A DNA stretch of 64,000 bases from Welwitschia mirabilis (Eukaryota > Gnetophyta > Gnetopsida > Welwitschiales): positions 252,480,882-252,544,881 of the forward strand of contig JBOZIK010000001.1 in the NCBI GenBank assembly GCA_051453625.1, read 5' to 3'. Position 1 is the first letter of the stretch; each line of letters starts with the position of its first letter. The notes beneath the pieces are model-generated. The model saw only the letters and a program-made list of their open reading frames with translations. It was not told the DNA's origin and did no database searches. Below are positions 23,875 to 34,617 of the stretch, one piece after another. The position numbers and the translations under genes were made by a program.

Positions 23875-25468
23875 TGTTATGATGTATCAAACATATCACA
23901 TTTAACGATGTATGCATGTAGGAATCATATACAATGAAGGATGATTCAAGTTAATTAAAGATATTTAAAAGGTTAGAAAACATCTATAACACATCAAGAC
24001 ATCTACATAAGAGTTGAGATGTTTATAGATTATGAAGATATCTATATGAACTAAAGACATCCTATTAAAATTACAAAAAGAATATGGAAGATGATCACTA
24101 GAAGAAGAAGATATCCTAGCTAAATAGAAGTAGGTATATATTCCACAGTTTATTAAAGACATCTACACATTTTAAAGATGTCTATAATGATTAAATAAAT
24201 CTATAAAAAATTAAGAAATGATGATAAACTAAAGGTTTCTACATCCAAAGAAGATATCTATACCACCTGATGATGTTTATAACTTTTGAATATGTTTACA
24301 AGGCATTATGTCAAAAAACTTAAAATTGCCATTGTAAAAACTTAATCTAGCTATTTGAGTAACTTACAAAACATTTTACATACTAAATCTACTTGTTTTA
24401 ATGATGCTCAAGCTATTTTACATGTGAAACCTAACTATTTTAAATGTCATCCAAGAAATTTACAAGTAGTTCTTAAAAAAAAAACCTAAAAGAAGAATTA
24501 ATAAATAGAAAAAATAAAAGTATCAATCTAGGAAGAATTAATATGAATAGATACAATAAGATAATAAGAATTTATAATGATCATCCAATATTACATGTCT
24601 TTTTTAAATAGCCTTTATAATAGAATCAATGTATCTATTTAATAAAAGACTTACTTACATATTTCTACATCAAATCTAAGGAAGCTATTATAAGGATACA
24701 ACATCTATGAGGGAATCAAATGATTCATTACTCTTTAAGAAAGAATCCTTCCACTAGTCTAATAATGGAAGAATATTAATATTAGTAATATTTTTTTGCT
24801 TCTTCTTTCTTTTTATTCCTAAGAAAGATTCCTTATGTCATAGAACTTTTATGCATTTTAATATTCTATCTTACTATATCTATAGTTTATTATACTCTAT
24901 AGACTGAAATCCAATTTTCTTAGGATCTATAATAGTTACACGTTTTTGTTGTAGTTCCATTTTCTTTTATGAAGGGACTTTTGTTATTAGATCCTAGTTT
25001 AGGATTTCAATTCTATAAATTATACCCTATGTAGTATTCTAGTCTACTCTTAAGAGAGTATTTTAATTAAAAGACTAGTGATAAGCCTAAATACACAGTG
25101 TGTAAACATTAAAGGATTGAGTTGACCACCTAGAAAAATGCAGATACTTTGCATTATGATTTTCAAGGATGGTGATAAGTCTTAAAGCATAGAAAAATCC
25201 TTAAGGTCTAAGTTCACCACCTCATGAGGAGAAAATTATTGTAATAGAGAATTTGCAAAATTAGTGATAAGCCTCAAACCATGAATTTTAAGAAAGTAAG
25301 ATAATTCAAAGCTATTTTGGTTTTAACCCCCTATGTGTGAATAAAAGATTTAATTTAATAATTTTTAATTTTCCTTTTTAACTATTTTTTATTTATGGAA
25401 TTTTTATTACTAGAAATTTTCTCCTTGGAAACTCATTCATTCCTACCCTCTATGTTTAATGATTCACA
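23875..25468 (+). repeat. 5' LTR of the SIRE-like element
   Basis: Matches 33,039-34,617 along its length, for example gagatgtttatagattat at 24015 and 33171, and the final '...ctctatgt..aatgatt.aca'. The first ~350 bases alternate agacatct and agatgtct motifs. The 3' half holds three spaced copies of a gtgataagcct-type unit at 25078, 25172 and 25264 (94 and 92 bp apart), at identical spacing in the 3' LTR. It ends at 25468 just before the primer site. Confidence 0.8.
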
Positions 25469-25469
25469 A

Positions 25470-25485
25470 TTAGTATAAGAGTGGT
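25470..25485 (+). promoter_or_regulatory. primer-binding site, tRNA-iMet type, decayed
   Basis: ttagtataagagtgg lies directly after the LTR end (...gattcaca) and matches the plant iMet primer site TTGGTATCAGAGTGG except for one G-to-A and one C-to-A. It would prime minus-strand cDNA synthesis. Confidence 0.75.
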
Positions 25486-25534
25486 TAGCATAAAAAGGTA
25501 TAAAAAATTGATTCAAATATAATGGTGGGATCCT

Positions 25535-26956
25535 TAACTATTAGGTATCCGCTCTTCAATGGGACTAATTACTGAGGATGTAAGTGCAGTTACAATCACT
25601 TAAGTTTGAAGTTTTATAAGCAACTAAATATATGTACATGACATCCATTAAGACAACCACAACTTATGGTGTATGCTTTATTAAATCAAAGGATAGAAAG
25701 AATTAGATAAATGAAGAGAAAAAGGTATACATATTTGATGCTAAGGCTAAAAATAACTTATATTATGCTCTCTTAGTGGAATATTTTAGTATATTATAAT
25801 AATGCAAAGAAAGTTTAAAATATCCTGAAAGATAGTTATAGAGGCACATTAGGATTTAAAAAATTCGAGTTTTTGATGCTAACAAACTAGATCAAGAATA
25901 TGAAAATGACTAAATGTAAGAAAATACATGAATAATTTTACTAAATTATGCAATATTTTAAATTAAATATATGAAATTAGTGGAGATTTATTAAAGAGCA
26001 TGCATTCCAAAACATTATTAAGTCACTCACACTAGTTTATAGAGTGAAGACCACTCCTATGAAGGAGTCAAGGAAATTTATTATAATGAAGTTTAAGGAG
26101 CTAAAACTTTTTTTAATATCTTGTGAAATGAATTTGATAGAAGATGGGATTATCAAAGAAAAGTTTATAGTGCTTAAATTCAATGACATTTTGAGGAGTT
26201 ATAGTAAAAGAAAATCTACATCTACCCCAAATAACAAGTTACATGATGAAGGAAAAGTTTTATTAATCTTTAAAAAAGTAAAAAAAAAAAATACTTATTA
26301 AAAGAAATAGAAGAAGGAAAAAGTAATTAAACCCATTAGATCTAAAAGATAAGATTAAAGGTAAGAAAAGCTTAGTTTTCTAAAAATCATTAATCTAATA
26401 TAGAATGTTGGAATTGTGGGAGTAAACATTTCCTTACCTCAAAATATTCAAGTACCAAAAACATGCAAGTGAATATGCAAAAGAAAGATTATAGGAGAAA
26501 GAAGACCTTCTATACTTATTGGAATAATGATGAGAAGGTTATAAAGGAAGAAGTCTCAAATGATGAGAGACGCATGCATCCATCATGCATGACAATCAGT
26601 AATGAAACAAAAGATTTAAACGTCTAGAATTATGAAAAATTTAATGATTCAAGAAATAAAAAAGGTATAGTTAATATCTAAAAAAGGTATAAGTTACTTT
26701 TAGGATAATTTATTAATGTTTAAATATTATACAACAAAATGAAATAGATGCTTCACATCCATGAGTTATCTTATAAATAAGAAAATATTTGTTATTCTAA
26801 ATAGATTAGATAAAAATATATCTCTAAAATCCAAGATTGATAAACTAACTATTGAGTTAGAGAAAGTATAACAGGAATTGTAATATGTTAGATTACTAAT
26901 AAAATACTTACCCAAAGGAAAAGAATGCTAAATGTCATTTTTGATGAAGGTAGAAG
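25535..26956 (+). pseudogene. SIRE-like gag, upstream part, broken
   Basis: Particle protein of a SIRE-lineage copia element. Readable blocks: YPLFNGTNY near 25545 (family PPLFDGTNY.YWK), FDAKAKNNLYYALLVEYFSI at 25737-25796 (family NAKA..ALFCAL...EF.R), SLTLVYRVKTTPMKESRKF and FKELKLFLISCEMNL in the open stretch 26044-26301 (family ILRSLPK.W..KVTAI.E...L..L..EELIG.L.TYE). A zinc-knuckle relic CWNCGSKHFLTSKY follows at 26406-26447, then a coiled-coil-like run (LDKNISLKSKIDKLTIELEK) near 26810. The frame stops where the solo LTR inserted at 26957 and resumes at 28316. Confidence 0.75.
26952..26956 (+). repeat. target-site duplication (left), agaag
   Basis: The five bases agaag immediately left of the solo LTR are repeated immediately right of it at 28311-28315. 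Five bases is the normal target duplication for plant LTR elements. Confidence 0.85.
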
Positions 26957-28310
26957 TATTGGATTATATTTTGTCAATTTATGTCAAACCAATGTCTTTT
27001 TTATAGCAAAATTTGTGTATTTTGTGTTAAAAGATCGAACTCAAATGTGCATCAGAAACCTATTTATTTCAGTTACCCTTAAGAGGGGTCAACCGAATCC
27101 TTAAAGGATCGACCGCCTCTAAAGTAAATAAAGGGAAATGGATTGAATCTAGAGGGGTTAACTAGATTTTGATAAGGTTAACTAGACCTATAACTTGAAG
27201 ACCTAGTGTCCCTAAATTGAATGACAAGGGGTCAACTAGATTTTTATGGGATTAACCAAATTTGAGGACCTAGCAGATAGTATTCTCAAATTGAAAGACA
27301 ATGGACCAACCAGACAGGGAGACATAAGAATTTAGGGTAACCAAATTTATTTCTCAAGGACTTGTGTAACTCATATCACCACATGGAATTGACCAAATTT
27401 TTATGGGATCAAGACATGGGATTGACCAGATTTTATGGGATTGACTAGACGGAGTGAAAATGAAATTTTCTAAATAATGTATCCATTATATAGCAGTTAG
27501 GTAGCTATTTTCTACTATTTATAGCCATTGGAGGTAAAATTAAAATGTAATAAAACCTAATATCCTTTCATTATAAATAGCTAATCCATAGATGACTAAT
27601 CAATCTTTTGGAACCACTTTCATTCAGCCACATATATTGGATCTAAAAGATCAAGCTATGTATTTGTGTTTCTATCATTATTGTATTTTGGCATTTACAT
27701 TTCTGAATAGAGGAGATCTATCATTGGCATACTTACTTCATTCAAAGTCAGATCAAGAGCTACATNNNNNNNNNNNNNNNNNNNNNNNNNNNNNNNNNNN
27801 NNNNNNNNNNNNNNNNNNNNNNNNNNNNNNNCTCTTGAGGCATTACCATGTTACTACCCTATTTGCTAAAGGTTAAGACTTAGCCTTGAAAGGTCCATTT
27901 TAAAGATTGAAACTTAGCCTTGAAAAGTCCATTCTAAAGGTTGAGACTTAGCCTTAAAAATTCTGATCTAAAGATTGAGACTTAGACTAGAAAGTCCATT
28001 TGTAAAGGTTGCAAATGAACATAGAATACATAGTGGAGTAACAAAGATCTAAGATCTAGCTTAGGAGAAGCTGATCATCGAGAGTGGAGTAGAGGGCTTT
28101 CCAAACCACTATAAATCTAGCTGGCATCAAAGTGGTAGTTTGTGCTTTTAGTTTTTGATTCTTTACTTTTATTATTTTATCATATTATGCACTTCTTATA
28201 ATAATATATTTAATATATGTAAGTTCTATTTAGATTTATTTATTTTAAATTATTTTTTAAATTCTTTGAAAAAACCTATTCATCCCCCTCTAGGGTTCTC
28301 AATCCTATCA
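26957..28310 (+). mobile_element. solo LTR (SIRE-type copia, different family)
   Basis: The LTR starts TATTGG (presumably TGTTGG before a G-to-A change) and ends ...ccccctctagggttctcaatcctatca, a typical end for this copia lineage, and is flanked by agaag on both sides. It carries many gggtcaaccgaatt / gggattgaccagatt motifs (27,090-27,445), a 34-bp x 4 tandem repeat (27,871-28,006) and a 66-N gap (27,766-27,831). It contains no primer site or coding region, so it is most likely the product of LTR-LTR recombination. The short frames at 27592-27876 and 28155-28364 lie inside it and are not genes. Confidence 0.85.
27871..28006 (+). repeat. 34-bp x 4 tandem repeat in the solo LTR
   Basis: Units start at 27871, 27905, 27939 and 27973, exactly 34 bp apart, each beginning ggttgagacttagcc or a close variant and ending ctaaa or gtaaa. 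Confidence 0.9.
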
Positions 28311-29340
28311 AGAAGATCCAATGATAAAAGTGACATAGGAAAGAAATATTTTTTAATAAGATAATATAAAAATAATTTTCAAAATATTTTTACAAGTTGA
28401 AGATATGAACCACATAGAATAGGTGATGTGAATACTTGGAATAAAGAGCTTAAGCACATGAACATGGAATTAATGCAAACCATATCTACCAAAAAATGTT
28501 TAAAATGTATCCCTAAATCCAAAAGATTTAATCACTAGATTTGTGATGATTACCAAAAGGAGAAAAAACTAAGGTAATATTTAGTAAGAAAACTTCAATT
28601 TCTACTTCTCATCTATTAGACTTATTGCATGTAGATTTAATTGGATCTTTGTAAACTAAAACTTTTAAAAAGTAAAAAGTATTATCTAACTATATTTAAT
28701 TATTTTCTTGATTTACATGGATAGTCTTACTTAGATATAAGAATGAATTCTTTAATAGTTTTATTAATTTTTGTATCAAATTTTAAGGGGAAAAAGGATA
28801 TTAGGTTAAGGATTTTAAAAGTAATAATAATGGATAATTAAAGGATGAACATTTTAGGGAGCTTTGTAAGCCACATGAGATTTATCACCAATGTTCTGTA
28901 CTAAGGACACTATAATAAAATGGACTAGTAAAATAAAAAAATAAAAAAGCAAATAAAATGACTAGAATTATGATGCATGATTAGAAGATAGCATAGCACT
29001 TCTTAGTAGAGGTACTGAAAACCACATGCTACATATTAAATTAGATGGTGAAAAATGATGAAGAATATATTGAAATAAAGTACTATACTTTAAAGAAAGA
29101 ATCTAATTAAAAAAAGACATAAAAAATATTGATAAATAGAATGTATCAAGAGAAGATAGATAAAGATATTACATTATCAAGAAACATCATTAGGAGTGTA
29201 TATAGTGGAGTGAAGACTAGAAGACTAACAAAATAAAATTATGGACATCTAGCCTATATATGCAAATTAAAAAATCATAGCTTTTTAAATAATGATAAAA
29301 ATGAAAACTAGTTGGCTAAAATATACAAGGATATTACACT
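28311..29340 (+). pseudogene. SIRE-like pol: integrase and beginning of RT, catalytically dead
   Basis: After the right agaag, the polyprotein frame resumes. Blocks: VCDDCQKGKKTKVIF, STSHLLDLLHVDLIGSL, FTWIVLLRYKNEFFNSF, then DFKSNNNG..KDEHFRELCKPH, EIYHQCSVLRT and NGLVK, matching the SIRE forms C..C.KGKQTK..F, STSRPLELLHMDLFGP, R.TW...L..K...F, IRSDHGGEF.N..F..FC..., GI.HNFS.PRTPQQNGVVER. The first catalytic D is kept, the second is N (28823-28825), and the glutamate is K (28931-28933). QQ became two stops. QHFLVEVLKTTCYILN and, near 29,210-29,300, GVKTRRLTK with HLAYICKLKN resemble the later connector. The RT core is missing. Confidence 0.8.
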
Positions 29341-32300
29341 ATGATCATAGTTGAGAACTAAATAATTTTCAAACATTAAGTTGAAAGTATGAGCTCTTAA
29401 GTTAACTATGGTATTTTATATAGCCATATCTTAGTTTACTAGAGTTTTCTTGAATTTGTTTAGGATACCTTTGCATGTAGTATCATTGTACAAGTTATTT
29501 AATGAATTTATATTTAGATATCTTCCATTGGAGAAGATTTCTATGCTTGTAATAGAAATCTTTAAATATCTGAATGTTTACTAATAAAGTTTTTATTTCA
29601 TCTTAATTCTTACTAAAAATAGATATTATCATGTAACTATATATTATTGCATTTATTATAGAAACTTTAAATGCAAACTTATTCATTTTAAGTAGATGGC
29701 TTTCTACTCCATTAAAATCTTCTAGTTTAATTGACATATATTGCTAAAACTACATTTTATTTTTTCTAAATTAGTGTGGATGTCTGCTTAATTCATAGAT
29801 GTTCACGAATTTCATTTTAGATGTCTATTTATATCATAGACATCTATACACTATGCAAATGCAAGAAATAAGTCTAGGATTAAACATCTCTATTTAAGTA
29901 AAAATATCCTTATAAACTATCATTTAGTAGTTGTACAAGCAAGATGTCTCTCTTTCCATAGTTCTTTTACTCTTAAATTAAAGATTCATGGTAGATATAT
30001 GATGTCTCTCTTCAAGTTAAGGTAGTATTCAAGAGAATCTCTATTATTTTTAAGTGTGTTTTTTAGTTTATCTTTTGTTTGGTGTCTTAGTCTAAGTTTA
30101 GCTAATGGATAGAGGAAAAGTACAAAGAAGTTCAAAAGAGAAATAAGAGTTGCAAGGGTTTAGCCCAAGAATGCTAGCGTAAACCTACATTTATGACCTC
30201 TATTGTAGTAAAGAGGTATTCTAGATGGAAAGTTATTACTATCATAGATAAAAATTCTCTAGGTTTCAAATAAAATAGATAAGTAAAAATTAGTTAGCTT
30301 TTGAAGATATCAAATGGTAAAACTTAGTGGATCTCACATAAAGTATTCTATATCAGATGGTTAAAACGTTCTACAGCCACATGCATGAAATTAGTAACAA
30401 AGATAGCACATTATCTATAAATATAAGTGATTAAACATTATACATTTATCTAGATTTTTTAAATATTTTGTTAAAATAGATGTACTAAATTCTTTGCAAG
30501 NNNNNNNNNNNNNNNNNNNNNNNNNNNNNNNNNNNNNNNNNNNNNNNNNNNNNNNNNNNNNNNNNNNNNNNNNNNNNNNNNNNNNNNNNNNNNNNNNNNN
30601 NNNNNNNNNNNNNNNNNNNNNNNNNNNNNNNNNNNNNNNNNNNNNNNNNNNNNNNNNNNNNNNNNNNNNNNNNNNNNNNNNNNNNNNNNNNNNNNNNNNN
30701 NNNNNNNNNNNNNNNNNNNNNNNNNNNNNNNNNNNNNNNNNNNNNNNNNNNNNNNNNNNNNNNNNNNNNNNNNNNNNNNNNNNNNNNNNNNNNNNNNNNN
30801 NNNNNNNNNNNNNNNNNNNNNNNNNNNNNNNNNNNNNNNNNNNNNNNNNNNNNNNNNNNNNNNNNNNNNNNNNNNNNNNNNNNNNNNNNNNNNNNNNNNN
30901 NNNNNNNNNNNNNNNNNNNNNNNNNNNNNNNNNNNNNNNNNNNNNNNNNNNNNNNNNNNNNNNNNNNNNNNNNNNNNNNNNNNNNNNNNNNNNNNNNNNN
31001 NNNNNNNNNNNNNNNNNNNNNNNNNNNNNNNNNNNNNNNNNNNNNNNNNNNNNNNNNNNNNNNNNNNNNNNNNNNNNNNNNNNNNNNNNNNNNNNNNNNN
31101 NNNNNNNNNNNNNNNNNNNNNNNNNNNNNNNNNNNNNNNNNNNNNNNNNNNNNNNNNNNNNNNNNNNNNNNNNNNNNNNNNNNNNNNNNNNNNNNNNNNN
31201 NNNNNNNNNNNNNNNNNNNNNNNNNNNNNNNNNNNNNNNNNNNNNNNNNNNNNNNNNNNNNNNNNNNNNNNNNNNNNNNNNNNNNNNNNNNNNNNNNNNN
31301 NNNNNNNNNNAGTATATTTTACTTTCTTTAAAAGTGTTTTTACAAAAAAGATAGTAGAAGTTATAATAAATGAACTTAGCACATAAATTTTTGGTTGCCC
31401 ACATTTTTACATTAGAAAAGAACTACAAAGAAAACATATTTTATCAAATTATTTTAAATTATGTTTAATTAATTTCTATAATTTTTTAATTAAAAGTAAA
31501 AGTTAGAGCTATTGTATAGTCATGTAGACCTTTATTGTTTATTATCTATTATCTAGAATTCAGATAGATATTGGATTTATTATTCATATGGATATGTTTT
31601 CTTAGTTTAACTATGAAACTTTTTTTGGCCATTTAATTTTTATTAGTATGATTATTTCAAATGCAAAAATTATCATACTTTTCTATAATGTAACAAAGCC
31701 TAATAAAACTCTATCAAACTTGAATGAGAAATAAAAGATAATAAACAAAAAGACTAAAGGAAAAAGCTCTCAAAAACTATATTTAAAGAGATATAAATCA
31801 TTTAAGCACAGATGTGTTTATCTATGAATAAAGGTTAAATGTTATAGCTAATGAAATGAGTAATATTGGTAAAAATATCATGAAACAAAATAATATGTAA
31901 GATAGATATGAAAAGGTGATAATTAGTAAGGAGGAATAACCACTAGTAGAATTGGAAGACATGGGCATACCAATATGATCAAAAAGTAGTGAAACACATG
32001 ACATAGAAATGGAACATAACTAGAGCAGGAATAGCTTTAAGAAGCACAAATTATGAATCAATATGTGGATAGATTTCTCCACGTTTACATGAGTATGTCA
32101 TCTAATGAAAGATACAAGAAGTGGCTGAAGAGTCATTTAGTGATCTAGATGTACCTTGCAAAGAAACCTATCCTAGCAAGTTGAAAGTGAAAAGGTAAGA
32201 ATAATAGTCACTATTGAAGTCACCTCCATACACTCCGCCACCATTACATGTACTAGACAGGTCATTAGAGTTTGTTCAAGAGGTAACTTTTCATCTATTT

Positions 32301-33038
32301 GATACATTAATTTCCTACCTATTTGATACACCAATTACTCTATAGACATGATCTTGAATAAGAGATTAAGTAAGATAAATATCTAGAAAGAGATAGCATA
32401 CTCCAAGTTCTAACTCTTAATAGGAAACCTTCTTATGATGTCTATTAAGAATCTTCTTCTAGATATCATGTGATACTAATAATAATAGTGGTTATGATCA
32501 ACCATGTAGTACACCATCAAATTCAAGTTCTTCTCCTTATTTCTAGTGCTTGAATGATGTCTAAAAAGAGGAAGAGGGCAAATCCAATTATAAAAGAAAG
32601 ATTTAAAAATAAAAAAAAAGGGAAAAGGAATATAGTAGATAACTTAGATTTAAAACATCTTTAAAAAATGCTTGTTATGGAAATGACATTTGAAGATATT
32701 ATTTCATTATCCTATGTTATTACTACAATTGTGTATGTACATTTCTTTTAATTTTCTTATGTATTTATGTTATGCCACTATAAATGTTATTTGAAAATCA
32801 TTTATGTTAATACTGAATTAATTTTATTTTTGGTTTAAATGTTTTTAATTAATAAAATTAATAGTTATAGTTTGTGCATCTCTTACTTAATGCAAATTTT
32901 AATGTTATGGTGTTAAAATCTAATGTTAGTTGTTAAGTGTAATTTTTAGACTTTATTTAAGAGTAAACACTACTAACTGATTTTCAAAGTTTTGGTTATC
33001 ATCAAAAATGGATACTCTTAACTTATCTTATTTTCTCA
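29341..33038 (+). other. 3' internal region of the SIRE-like element, unrecognised
   Basis: No RT or RNase H motif could be read. A perfect 11-bp inverted repeat (tagatgtctat / atagacatcta, 7-base loop) lies at 29818-29846 in a stretch resembling the LTR's agacatct/agatgtct zone, so an LTR fragment may be embedded here. 810 N lie at 30501-31310. A lysine/arginine-rich short frame near 32556-32650 (starts MSKKRKRANPIIKERFKNKK) could be the end of a post-pol reading frame, which SIRE elements often have, but this is inference. Confidence 0.4.
33005..33016 (+). promoter_or_regulatory. possible polypurine tract before the SIRE-like 3' LTR
   Basis: 'tcatcaaaaatggatac' sits just left of the 3' LTR and resembles the usual copia tcatcaaaaagggggaga polypurine tract with losses. 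The alternative LTR start (33016) would put it immediately adjacent. Confidence 0.4.
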
Positions 33039-34617
33039 TGTTAAACTCATCAAATATAATAACATTTATCTACATCATTCAAAGATAGTAAACGATCCTT
33101 GAAGTTAACTCAAGATGTCTATAACATTGAAAGACATCTATAATAAATGAAGACATTTACATAAACGTGGAGATGTTTATAGATTATTAAAATGTTTATA
33201 GAGACTAAAGAAATCTCAACTAATTGTAAAATGCTTACATATTTCCATTAGAATAAGAAGATTTTAAAGCTAAATAAAGTAGTTTTAGGGTTTGAGAACT
33301 AATTGAAGATGTCTACACATTTTGAAGATATCTATAGGATTAAGAGATGTTTATCATAACTCAATATGTCTAAAAAGAATTTAAAAATAATAATAGGTTA
33401 TATATGTCATACTAGGAGAGGAAAGCTACACCACGTAAAGATGTCTACAACTTTGCAAGATGTCTAAACACATTACATCAAAAAATTAAAATGGCCATTG
33501 CAAGTAGTAAAACTAGCCATTTTAGTGATGTCCAATTCATGTTACATGTTAAACCTAGTTATTTGAGTGATTCTTAAGCCATTTTAATGCTTAACCTAGT
33601 AATTTTCAATGTTTCCCAAGCCATTTACAAGTTCACCTTGAAAAAAAACACTAAAATGATAATAAATAGAAAAATAAAAAGCTCAATCCAAGAGGAATTA
33701 ATATGAGTAAATAAAGAAGATAATTGAAAGTTATAATGATTATCCAATATTGTATATATTTTTAACATAGTCACTATAACAATGAACATATTTAACAAAA
33801 GACTTAATTATGTATTTCAATATTAGATTCAAAGAAAAGCTATTATAATGATACAATATTTGTGAGGAAATTAAATGACTCATTACTCTTTAATAAAAAA
33901 CCCTTCCACTCCTATACAGAGTAGAGAAGTTCAAGATTAGTAACATATTTACACTTCTTATTTCTTTTTCTTTTCAAGCAAGCTTCTTTATAGTGTAGAA
34001 TTTTTATGCATTTTAATTCACTATCTTACTATCTTTATAGCTTATCGTATTATATAGATGAAAATATACTTTTCTTATAATCTATATTAATTGCACATTT
34101 ATTTTTAGATTTTTTTTTGGAATATAAAGTTGTAAATTATGGCCTATTTTGTACTCTAGAGTGCTCTTGAGAGAGAGACACTCTAACCTATGTTAGTGAT
34201 GAGCCTAGAACAACTTTATGCAAATATTGACTAGTTGCATTCATCACCTTATAAGGGAAAACTCCATTATATTATGATTTTTAAGATTAGTGATAAGTCT
34301 TAAAGCACAATAAAACCTTGAGGGATTGAGTTGGCTATCTTGCAAGAAGTAACTTATTGTAATAGAAGCCTTTTATAAATGGTCATAAATCTTAAACCAT
34401 GAATTTTGAAAAAGAAATAAAATATAGAGGTGTACCAACTTTAACCCTTTGCTTGTGGATTCTTAAGTTAAGAAATCATGTTATCTTGATAAGAGTTTTC
34501 ATTCTATATATTTTAATTTCTCTCATTAGTAATTTTTTATTTATTAAATATTATTATTAACTTTTTCTTTTTTCTTTTTGAACTCATCCACTCTTTCCTC
34601 TATGTCAATGATTTACA
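33039..34617 (+). repeat. 3' LTR of the SIRE-like element
   Basis: Direct counterpart of 23,875-25,468: the same agacatct/agatgtct zone, and three gtgat(a/g)agcct-type units at 34196, 34290 and 34382, again 94 and 92 bp apart. It ends '...ctctatgtcaatgatttaca' like the 5' copy. Confidence 0.8.

Larger units (their letters stand above)
23875..34617 (+). mobile_element. SIRE-like Ty1/copia element with both LTRs and a nested solo LTR
   Basis: Two ~1.6-kb direct LTRs (about 23,875-25,468 and 33,039-34,617) flank a tRNA-iMet-type primer site, a gag, an integrase and a non-coding 3' part. Gag and integrase wording is that of the SIRE/Maximus lineage. Gag-pol is split by a solo LTR of a different family at 26,957-28,310, and an 810-N gap lies at 30,501-31,310. 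LTR starts are uncertain by about 35 bases and no target duplication was identified. The LTRs are well diverged, so the insertion is old. Confidence 0.8.

Noticed and set aside
23839-25468. Target duplication for the SIRE-like element
   Set aside because: Bases after 34,617 (tgtac) have no exact match at either candidate left border (23,839 or 23,875), so none is claimed.
27871-28006. Satellite array of 34-bp units
   Set aside because: Only four units, within an LTR with clear borders; part of the LTR, not an independent satellite.
27592-28364. Two short plus-strand frames (27592-27876 and 28155-28364)
   Set aside because: Both lie inside the solo LTR, and one crosses a gap.
30415-31404. 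Long minus- and plus-strand frames of about 290-330 codons
   Set aside because: They consist almost entirely of N read through an 810-base gap; no real coding evidence.
32556-32650. Host nuclear protein with a lysine-rich localisation signal
   Set aside because: A short frame inside the 3' part of the SIRE-like element; probably a post-pol relic or chance in A-rich DNA.
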